From: CAWFFV01 sp963814985
Lineage (GTDB): Bacteria; Chloroflexota; Ktedonobacteria; Ktedonobacterales; Ktedonobacteraceae
DNA length: 5,727 nucleotides
Assembly: GCA_963814985.1 (NCBI GenBank)
Contig: CAWFFV010000112.1
Span: 1-5,727 of the forward strand
Reading direction: 5' to 3'
Of this stretch, positions 1-5,727 are shown in pieces (the first letter of the stretch is position 1; each line of letters opens with the position of its first letter). A model generated the notes under the pieces. The model saw nothing but the letters and a program-made list of their open reading frames with translations, searched no databases and was not told where the DNA came from. Position numbers and translations under genes: made by a program.

Positions 1-2163
1 GTGAAACCCCCTCTTTCTTATGTGGGCCTGTTGATGAGCCTTGAGTTTCATGATAGGTTTGTGGTCGCCCTCTAATTTCGCTCATCGGACCTTTTAATAG
101 CATTTCATCATTTGGGTCATGATACTTTGCTCTCTCTTCAAGTTCTTTTTCGCTGTAAAGGGAAGGGAACTCTTCCCAGGCCAATTCACGCCTTGGTTGG
201 CGGATACGTGGTGGAAATTTTTCCTGTCCTTCAAATTGCAGTAACTGCACACAAAGTTCGTGAGATCCAGGATCAGCATTTCGATGTGATCGATAATCTC
301 TTGAGCATCGTTATAATGTTTTTCTGCTACTTTGTCTCGCTTTTCTTTTTGAAATTTATCATCCACTTCTATTAATTTTTGGATATATGCCCTTATTGTT
401 TTTTGTATTTTGGTTTTTTCTGTATAAACCTTGTCATACAGTGGATACCCCTTTTTCCTATCAAGTTCTGTTGTATAAGGTGGTTGACTGAAATAAATAT
501 GGGAGGCACCTGTATAGGGACTTTTCCTGAGCCAGGCAGGTATATCGCCTTGTGCCTCAATCATATTGATTAACTCTCTGTATCCCCCCACCTTCTTCAA
601 CCGCTTTTTTTTCATTTCCTTTTCATTCTCCCCGGTTTCAACAGACCAGGAGGCGAGGTTGTATGTTCCCGGTTCGCTGCCAACTGCTAAGTGCTCGGAC
701 TGAGGGAGGTGCCGCACTTTGATTGTCAAGTTACCTGTTGCATGTCCTGAAGGAATGTTTGTCCATAGAGGGTGTGCTTGCTGATAACTGATGGGGACCG
801 CTAACCCATGTACAATGCCGCCAAGATCACCCATTGCTGTTTTATCCTCTTTGCCTTCATGCTGAGCGTATCCATGTGAAATATGCACTCGCTAGGCCAT
901 GGACAGAAAGGGATTGGCGTCTTTCTAAATGAAAGGGAAATCTCCAGCAACCTGGGCATAATGGACGTAAATGCGTTATAGTCGTTCACATATAAATTCG
1001 CAAGCACTTCAAACAAACTTTGTCCTTCATGGTAGTATTTCCGAGCGTACATGGGAAATCGACGGTCATCTCTTGTGATTTCTCTCAGTTCGTCCCATCC
1101 CTGGACAATTTGTATACTCTGTGCATCATCTGATTCTGCTGCTGGACTGTAAAGTGTGCTTCCTGGTTCTTCAGCTTCTTTATTATAAGATGATCGCATT
1201 TTCTTACTTTTATAATGGACACCGCGAAATAGTGGCGTGACAAATTGGGGGAATGGTAGCGAACTTTCCCTTATAAATCGCCTCCTCAATTTCAGCTTTT
1301 ACAGAAGGATATTCTGCGGCCAGCTCCTTGAGTTCCTGTATTGTATAATCTTTTGTTTCGATTTCTTCGCCTGTTGGAAGTTCAATTTCCATTCTCTGAA
1401 TGGGCAGAGTGTTAGTGCCGGATGGTATATGGCCAGCAGGCTGAAATGCGACTCTATGCTCGATGGGCGATCCGACTGAAATCCGCGCAGCTTTGCCTTT
1501 GCAGCTTGCTCGAAACGGTCATCTGGATCACTCATGGAGATGCTACCAGCATTGGTGCCCCCTGTGACTGACTCTGTTGCCTGTTGCACTACATGCGTCG
1601 CCTCGTGAGCAAGCAGGCGTATCCCTTGTGAAGTGGTAGGCTGGTAGCGGCCCCTCTGGAAGAAAATATCGGTTCCTGTTGTAAAAGCTTGTGCCTAAAT
1701 CGCATGTGCCAGATCGGTTGCTTCAGCATCGGTATGTACACGCACCCTCGAAAAGATCGGTATGCAGATGCCCTTCAAGCTTGTGCTGGATATTCTCCTC
1801 CAATGGATCTCCCCTGCCACAAGCTGCCTGAATGCGTTGTCGGATCTGCTGTCCAACTTTATCCGATAACTTGTCTCGTGAAAGAGAGATTTCCTGCCGC
1901 TGAACTACGAGAGGCCATGCAGATCCTATGCGAGTCGGCTCCACTTCTGGAACAGCAGAGGGAAAGATGGCAACGGTATGCAGGTTAAAGCGTGGCCCTC
2001 TTGTACCTGTCAGGGTGCCAATTGACGATGCTGGTGACTGGCGTGGGAGAGCCCGTTGTGCCTCGGCAGTAGCGGGAGATAGATGGGGTACTCCGATGGT
2101 GGCGGCTATGTGGGCTTTCTGTAGTTGCATCTGGCGTTCCATTGCAAAATCCTTTCTTGACAT
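1..2163 (-). pseudogene. DUF4157 (eCIS core domain) protein, multiply frameshifted and running off the left edge
   Basis: Reading down from ATG at 2163, the protein can be followed across frame changes near 1741-1747, 1460-1485, 1247-1251, about 955-965 and about 262. It exceeds 700 residues and is still open at base 1. The DUF4157 domain is seen as LFEG (first frame), then VRVHTDAEATDLAHAI, then AQAFTTGTDIFFQRGRYQP and LLAHEATHVVQQ. HEATH (1593-1607) is the zinc-protease-like HExxH motif typical of this family. An in-frame TAG at 1697-1695 splits the domain. Two more (927-925, 894-892) fall in the later reading frame. The C-terminal third is charged and helical, with many K/E residues, and I recognise no toxin domain in it. 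DUF4157 proteins are often linked to extracellular contractile injection systems as cargo or associated factors; no eCIS structural gene is visible here. Start choice: GGGAGA at 2176-2171, seven bases upstream of ATG. As read, no full-length product can be made. Confidence 0.82.
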
Positions 2164-2166
2164 GCT

Positions 2167-3127
2167 TCATTCTCCCTGCATGAGTGCTCTCTTCAAATGC
2201 TCTAAAGACGTGTTGCCTCCAGAACAAACAATCCCAACTTTCTTACCAACCAGTTCGTCACGTAAATGATAAGCGGCGGCAAGCGATGCTGCTCCAGCTG
2301 CCTCTGCCAGCGTATGGGCACGCTCGATCATCCACACCATTGCCCTCATAATATTCTCCTCACTAACAAGCACAAAATCGTGTAATCCTTCCCACATGAT
2401 GCTTTGCGGAAGTTCAAAGGCTATTCCAGTCGCCAACCCTTCAGCAAACGTTCGATTGGGCGCTGTCACTAAAGATCGTTCCTGCCAGGAGTCATAGGCG
2501 GCTGGTGATGCCTCGGACTGCACTCCGATCACACGAACAGATGGATTAACTGCATTTGCAACAATGCAAGCGCCAGCCACACCTGTTCCACCACCCACAG
2601 GAACAATTATCACCGCTAGCTCTGGCTCATCCTCCAACATTTCTAGCGTGTATGTAGCGACACCCGCGATCAGTAGAGGTTCATCGCCGGAATGAATGTA
2701 GCGATAACCATACTGATGTGCCAGAGACTCACAAAACAGTTTGGCCTCATCGTAGTTCGCTCCATGCAAAATCACCTCGGCTCCCATCCCCTGCATAGCG
2801 GCAACCTTCCCTGGATTTGCTCCCTCCGGTACCACAATCCGTGCTTGAATGCCAAACAAACGGGCTGCGTAGGCCACAGACTGCCCATGATTGCCCGTCG
2901 AAGCTGCTACTACACCCCGTTCCCACTCAGCAGGAGTAAGTTGAGAGATCAATGATTCCCCCACGTACCTTAAACGCTCCCACTGGTTGATAGTTTTCAT
3001 GTTTGATATATACCTCGCTGCCAATCAATGCATCGATAGCAGGATAGCGATGCAAGGGTGTACGTGCCAGATAGGGACGGATGCGTCGTTGGGCCAGTAA
3101 AACATCTGTAAATTGAGGAATTGGCAT
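2167..3127 (-). pseudogene. Threonine/serine dehydratase (PLP fold type II), one frameshift
   Basis: The family deaminates threonine to 2-oxobutyrate and ammonia (or serine to pyruvate) with pyridoxal phosphate in the cytoplasm. The first frame (3127 to about 2950) ends with ENYQPVGAFKVRGG, in which the lysine near residue 53 matches the PLP Schiff-base position. The second frame continues with LISQLTPAEW, STGNHGQS, the phosphate-binding glycine loop PVGGGTGVAG and C-terminal CSGGN. Family members commonly read G-I-N-L-I-S-Q at the junction, so a two-base loss near 2950-2960 explains the break. Repaired length is about 320 residues without an ACT regulatory domain, as in short catabolic (TdcB-like) forms rather than the longer biosynthetic IlvA. 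The start MPIPQF at 3127 has a purine-rich AAGAGAG about ten bases upstream. All key motifs are intact, so the break is either recent or a sequencing error. Other fold-type II enzymes, such as serine racemase, cannot be excluded. Confidence 0.86.
2171..2176 (-). promoter_or_regulatory. Ribosome binding site of the DUF4157 gene, inside the end of the dehydratase gene
   Basis: On the minus strand GGGAGA lies seven bases before ATG at 2163-2161 and overlaps the last codons of the upstream dehydratase, whose TGA is at 2169-2167. This fixes the start of the DUF4157 gene and indicates that the two genes share a transcript, probably with translational coupling. Confidence 0.65.
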
Positions 3128-3228
3128 TTACTCATTGCTCTCTTTCTTACATACACGAATGGGAAGCTCTAGCATAGGATACCATGTTACTAAGACATGA
3201 TGCTCATCCAAATATAGATATGTCTCGC

Positions 3229-3257
3229 TTGTGTGCAGGTAATAGACAGAGTATGAT
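3229..3257 (+). promoter_or_regulatory. Sigma-70-like promoter of the Rpn-family gene
   Basis: A -35 box TTGTGT (3229-3234) and a -10 box TATGAT (3252-3257) are separated by exactly 17 bases. They lie 37 bases upstream of the ATG at 3295, leaving room for a short purine-rich leader with GGGG at 3287-3290 as the probable ribosome binding site. The rest of 3128-3294, between the divergent genes, shows no convincing promoter for the minus-strand dehydratase. Confidence 0.55.
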
Positions 3258-3294
3258 ATAGAGAGGCAATGTAGAGAGGGATGAGTGGGGAAGA

Positions 3295-4203
3295 ATGAAT
3301 CAACAACCTTACGATAGTTCTATGAAAGCTATTTTTAAAGAGGATGCAGCTAATATCTTGCCGCGTCTGTTACCGGGAGCCACTTTGATCGACGTGCTCG
3401 ATATCGAAGTACTTCGGTCAACCATACGTGTAGATCGCGTTTATCGTATCCAGTACCGGGGGAAACCTCATATCTTCCATCTGGAGTTTCAAGCCAGTTC
3501 TGACGAAGAGATGGCATACCGTTTGCTGGCCTATCACGCAGGACTATGGCGAGACTACAGGCAACCAGTAATTTCGATGATTGTTTATCTCTTTCGGTCA
3601 AGCATAGTAAATTCGCCATTAAGGGAGATCGGTGAGCATGGAGAAATCCTGACCTTTCATTTTCTCGTGTTGGCATTGTGGACATTAGATGCACGGCAGT
3701 ACGTGCAAGAGCATGTCATTAGTATGTATACATTGTTGCCCGCGATGAAAAATGCGCATGCGGAGGTCCTGCTGCAAGCGATAGATGAGTTAGTTGAGCA
3801 TTATCAGGATAGCGAAGCGAAGTTAGCACGGCGGCTCTTGTGGTTAAGTACCTTCCTGCGACGAGCAGAGACGGTGACACCGCAGGATAAGCAGAAAGTG
3901 GAGGATCGTTTGAATACATTTGAACACCTGTTAGAACAGGATGAGTATGTCCAGAAGCAGAGAGCATTGGGCCACGAAGAAGGAAGGACAGAAGGGAGGG
4001 CAGAAGGAGAAATACTAGCATTACAAAAAATGTTTGTAGATATTGTGAGCAGGCGTTTCCCTGCTTTCAAAGAGTTAGCGCAAAAGCGAGTAGCACGCAC
4101 AAAGCAGGTAGATGCCTTATATGAGATCACCTCACTCCTGGCCGTTGCCCCTGATGAAGCCACAGTACGCTTAATACTGACTTCTCAACCAATAGCGCAC
4201 TAG
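3295..4203 (+). CDS. Rpn-family PD-(D/E)XK recombination-promoting nuclease / putative transposase
   Basis: Intact 302-residue protein and the only undamaged gene here. The N-terminal part is a PD-(D/E)XK nuclease-like fold: the helix opening with YDSSMKAIF, then D47 (in VDRVYRI) and the strand HLEFQ with E64 and Q66 as candidate metal-binding residues. This D...ExQ arrangement is typical of the Rpn/YhgA-like group, whose E. coli members are DNA endonucleases that raise RecA-independent recombination. Residues about 200-222 are charged and likely helical. A short glycine-containing repeat EGRTEGRAEGE (about 229-239) leads into a C-terminal helical segment resembling the tails common on these proteins (DUF4351-like, uncertain). 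The protein is probably cytoplasmic. It has its own promoter and a terminator-like hairpin begins 11 bases after its TAG stop. Such genes occur in many copies per genome in some Chloroflexota and cyanobacteria and behave as selfish accessory genes; no terminal repeats flank this copy. Family assignment is strong, actual activity is inferred. Confidence 0.88.
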   Translation: MNQQPYDSSMKAIFKEDAANILPRLLPGATLIDVLDIEVLRSTIRVDRVYRIQYRGKPHIFHLEFQASSDEEMAYRLLAYHAGLWRDYRQPVISMIVYLFRSSIVNSPLREIGEHGEILTFHFLVLALWTLDARQYVQEHVISMYTLLPAMKNAHAEVLLQAIDELVEHYQDSEAKLARRLLWLSTFLRRAETVTPQDKQKVEDRLNTFEHLLEQDEYVQKQRALGHEEGRTEGRAEGEILALQKMFVDIVSRRFPAFKELAQKRVARTKQVDALYEITSLLAVAPDEATVRLILTSQPIAH

Positions 4204-4213
4204 CTACAAGAAC

Positions 4214-4260
4214 AACCCTGCTGATTGTAGCGTAAGCATTACTCTACAATCAGTAGGGTT
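4214..4260. terminator. Bidirectional hairpin terminator between convergent genes
   Basis: A 17-bp stem (4214-4230 with 4244-4260) pairs fully in RNA, with one G-U wobble, around a 13-base loop. It starts 11 bases after the Rpn-family stop codon. Read on the minus strand, the stem is followed by a T-rich tail (GTTGTTCTTG), and on the plus strand by a weaker TTATTCCT. Before the neighbouring MITE-like insertion, it would have lain just beyond the stop codon of the convergent nucleotidyltransferase gene, so it could serve both. Confidence 0.78.
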
Positions 4261-4319
4261 ATTCCTCATAGCATTCTAAAAGCTGACTATTCAGGTTCCC
4301 TGCCACCACAGGACTCTTG

Positions 4320-4370
4320 TTTTATGTGGGTTGCGGTGTTTGCGCCGCAAACGCCGCAACCCACATAAAA
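4320..4370. repeat. Long near-perfect palindrome inside the MITE-like element
   Basis: The arms 4320-4344 and 4346-4370 are 25 bases each, around a single central base at 4345. They are complementary except for one position that would be G-U in RNA. The core GTTTGCG / CGCAAAC is GC-rich and the outer part is TTTTATGTGGG / CCCACATAAAA. The stem would form a cruciform in DNA or a very stable RNA hairpin whichever strand is transcribed. Confidence 0.85.
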
Positions 4371-4380
4371 CAACCTGCGA

Positions 4381-4395
4381 AGCGCCGTAGGCGCT
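4381..4395. repeat. Small GC-rich hairpin inside the element
   Basis: AGCGCC and GGCGCT pair around a GTA loop. With the outer terminal repeats and the large hairpin at 4320-4370, this gives the whole element a branched, Y-shaped fold. Confidence 0.6.
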
Positions 4396-4401
4396 GAGAA
4401 A

Positions 4402-5011
4402 TCAGGGAAAGGGAATCTGAATAGTTACCCTAAAGAGGCGTTGGAACTGCTGACGCATAAGGCCATAGCGTTCGGCAAAGCGCTTGAGATTGAGGTTGAG
4501 ATAGGGGGGATGACCTATACGCGGCAATATCTCTCGACAGGCAGCATCCGATCCATCCAGTGTAATCACTTTTTGCTGAAGTAAGAGCTTGATATCCCAT
4601 CAGGTCACGATCCGCCCCTCGTGCTACTTTGCTTAGAGCGAGACTATAAAAGTCAAAATAGAAGACATCGACTGACCCGGAGCGTCCAACGTACCTGGAT
4701 TGTGTTGTCCATTGTGTGGGAAGAGGAATCAGATCAGCGGGTGAGGCAAGCTCAACACCGATCTGCATTTGATCCAAAACGCGTTGAATTGCGCTCAACA
4801 TTTCATCCTGGTCTGTTGTGTCCAGTACAACCTCAATATTTATAGTTCCATTCATCGTCCCATTCATAGCTCCGCCAGGACGAGTTCCCATATGAATCAA
4901 AGCTGTCTCTCCGAAAGATACAGGCGTGCAGGTTTGTGTATGGCCTGACCAACAGACTGAAGAAATTTTTCAATCTCAGCTTTCCCTATACCTTGTGGAT
5001 AGATGTCCCAT
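4402..5011 (-). pseudogene. DUF6036-like nucleotidyltransferase, three frameshifts, 3' end replaced by an element
   Basis: The family consists of predicted minimal nucleotidyltransferases, often partnered like the AbiEii/MenT toxins. Three frames join into one protein. The first, from ATG at 5011 (IYPQGIGKAEIEKFLQSVG, RLYLS), breaks near 4911. The second (ETALIHMGTRPGG, INIEVVLD, ELASPADLIPLP, VDVFYFDFYSLALSKVARG, DRDLM) breaks near 4596-4598. The third (DIKLLLQQKVITLDG, LPRIGHPPYLNLNLKRFAE, RQQFQRL) runs through the end of the MITE-like element to a TGA at 4404-4402. Each break is explained by one G too many or too few in a run. The nucleotidyltransferase core would be S-G-E-T at the glycine motif and NIE where active enzymes carry D-x-D, so catalysis is doubtful even if repaired. 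Repaired length is about 203 residues. The start has GGGAG about nine bases upstream and overlaps the end of the gene before it. Family assignment is by motif pattern and not certain. Confidence 0.68.
4844..4867 (-). repeat. 12-bp tandem duplication inside the nucleotidyltransferase gene
   Basis: ATGAATGGGACG and ATGAATGGAACT stand head to tail on the minus strand and encode MNGTMNGT, just before INIEVVLD. The unit is a multiple of three so the frame is kept, but it inserts four residues next to the presumed active-site strand. It looks like a slippage duplication that has since gained two differences. Confidence 0.65.
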
Positions 5012-5637
5012 GTCCTTGCTCTCCCGTGCTGTTTCCTTTCCAGAGATCCAGGGCCGCAATAGGAGTTTCTGCCTGACGATGCTTTGGCTCTTCCTGAAGC
5101 AAAAGATGATCGACATGCTTTTGCCAATCAGCGATAAGGTCCAGGGGCCAGCCATGTCGGCGCTGTTCTATTTCCTGTAACGCCTGCAAACCCACTTCCC
5201 CATATTGGGCGGCAGGCGGAGGTAACAGGCGACCTTCCCACAGGTGAGCAAATTGCTGCTCAGGAAAGGCCGATACACGTCCAAGGGCCATCGTCAAGCG
5301 AAACGACCACTGCCGTTGCAGATAGATAGTTGCCAGTGTCAAAACCGCGATTTGCTCGGCAAAAGTGGGATCACATGTATTGAAGCTTCGAGTTCTGCAT
5401 CAGCTAACTCAGGATGAGCAAGAAGAGGGCAATGCAAGCATTACGCACCGGTGCATACTCACATTGGGCAAGGCATATTACCAACTCAGTAGCAGGCAAC
5501 GGACTTGTCGGGTGCGACTCACCCATCAGATAGTCGATCCCCCAGGCACGTAGTGAGTTGATTAAGCGTTTGAGTTCTTGATTATGAGATTGATTTTGAG
5601 ATAAAGCAGGTTGCCTACTTGGATTGGCACTCACCAT
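4986..5637 (-). pseudogene. Hypothetical protein upstream of the nucleotidyltransferase, two frameshifts
   Basis: I do not recognise a named family. The protein starts MVSANPSRQP and is built from predicted helices: LKRLINSLRAWGIDYLMG, ATELVICLAQCEYAPVRNAC, then (frame change near 5414-5421) LLHPELADAELEAS, then (frame change in 5370-5385) FAEQIAVLTLATIYLQRQW and VGLQALQEIEQRRHGWP. It ends in a charged helix rich in K, H and Q. Repaired length is about 217 residues with no signal peptide or membrane segment. The start is supported by GGAG at 5646-5643, five bases before ATG. The tail overlaps the nucleotidyltransferase start (5011) by about 26 bases in another frame, so the pair was probably translationally coupled. 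By position it could be the partner or antitoxin of the nucleotidyltransferase; nothing in its sequence proves this. It shows no winged-helix signature of AbiEi that I can see. Confidence 0.7.
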
Positions 5638-5642
5638 ATTTA

Positions 5643-5646
5643 CTCC
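5643..5646 (-). promoter_or_regulatory. Ribosome binding site of the two-gene module
   Basis: GGAG on the minus strand lies five bases before the ATG at 5637-5635 and supports that start. Upstream, to the right edge, a TAGAAT at 5687-5682 and a TAAAAT at 5715-5710 are possible -10 boxes, but no matching -35 box can be shown within the window. Confidence 0.6.
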
Positions 5647-5727
5647 GATCTATCAAAACATCCTTGTCTCCAGTAGATGCTATTCTACCTGAGAAAACTT
5701 CATTTCATCATTTTAAGCTACCAAACG

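Larger units (their letters stand above)
4282..4429. mobile_element. MITE-like non-coding element with imperfect terminal inverted repeats
   Basis: The ends are inverted copies of one another: TGACTATTCAGGTTCCCT at 4284-4301 matches the reverse complement of 4410-4427 in 16 of 18 positions, with a further partial match to 4282 and 4429. Between them lie a 25-bp hairpin (4320-4370) and a small GC-rich hairpin (4381-4395), and no coding frame of note. CTAAA occurs beside each end (4276-4280 and 4430-4434), a candidate target duplication, though the left copy is one base away from the best-matched end. The element could be mobilised by a transposase elsewhere with the same ends; none is in the window, so the family is unknown. 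An alternative is a REP-like intergenic palindromic repeat. Confidence 0.6.

Noticed and set aside
1..85. A separate gene starting MSEIRGRPQ at 85 on the minus strand.
   Set aside because: The same frame is open upstream to about 262 and reads as a continuation of the DUF4157 protein after a one-base shift, so it is a gene fragment and not a new start.
801..960. Minus-strand frame continuing PRLLEISLSFRKTPIPF as the true C-terminal continuation after SIM at about 960.
   Set aside because: The alternative frame reads AQVAGDFPFI and later joins the long good frame HISHGYAQHEG without further shift, whereas this one ends in low-quality sequence; the choice is moderate, not certain.
1689..2269. 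Plus-strand open frames of about 100 residues opposite the DUF4157 gene.
   Set aside because: They are cysteine- and arginine-rich shadows of the minus-strand frame, with no ribosome binding site or recognisable motif.
3193..3225. AGACAT (3193-3198) and ATGTCT (3220-3225) form an inverted repeat upstream of the Rpn promoter, a possible operator.
   Set aside because: Only six pairs across 21 bases, no symmetric extension, and such repeats are common by chance in AT-rich spacers.
4320..4395. CRISPR repeat or tRNA-like structure suggested by the hairpins.
   Set aside because: There is no repeated unit with spacers, and the folds do not have tRNA arm lengths or conserved loop bases; terminal inverted repeats explain the structure better.
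5682..5715. TAGAAT and TAAAAT as -10 boxes for the module starting at 5637.
   Set aside because: No plausible -35 box at 16-18 bases for the first, and the second would need bases beyond the right edge.

Overview
The 5.7 kb window looks like a gene-poor, decaying accessory stretch of a Chloroflexota genome, most likely class Ktedonobacteria. That placement is an inference. It rests on co-occurrence of a DUF4157 (eCIS core domain) protein, an Rpn-type PD-(D/E)XK transposase/nuclease and a DUF6036-like nucleotidyltransferase pair, all of which I associate with that group. There is no rRNA or housekeeping marker to confirm it. No tRNA, rRNA or CRISPR array was seen.

Minus strand, positions 3127 to 1: a threonine-dehydratase-like gene (3127-2167) is followed after only three bases by a large DUF4157 gene (2163 to beyond the left edge). 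Both are broken as read. The dehydratase has one frameshift just after its PLP-lysine motif. The DUF4157 gene has about five frameshifts and up to three in-frame TAG codons, yet a continuous protein of more than 700 residues can be followed by switching frame, and its HExxH motif (HEATH) survives.

Plus strand, 3295-4203: an intact 302-residue Rpn-family protein has its own promoter (TTGTGT, 17 bp, TATGAT). It ends at a strong hairpin (4214-4260) that probably serves as a shared terminator for the convergent gene on the other side.

Positions 4282-4429: a roughly 148-bp MITE-like element has imperfect terminal inverted repeats around ACTATTCAG and a 25-bp internal hairpin. It sits exactly at the 3' end of the convergent nucleotidyltransferase gene and replaces its last codons.

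Minus strand, 5637 to 4402: a two-gene module, again frameshifted. An unrecognised helical protein of about 217 residues (5637-4986) overlaps a DUF6036-like nucleotidyltransferase (5011-4402). The arrangement resembles AbiE-type nucleotidyltransferase toxin-antitoxin pairs, but that role is inferred.

Taken together, four of five protein genes are frame-disrupted, and several lesions lie in short homopolymers. Either this is a degrading island next to selfish elements, or the assembly carries uncorrected indel errors. The sequence alone does not settle which. I found no convincing wholly new system; the most distinctive items are the eCIS-type remnant, the insertion of the MITE-like element at a gene terminus, and the broken nucleotidyltransferase pair.
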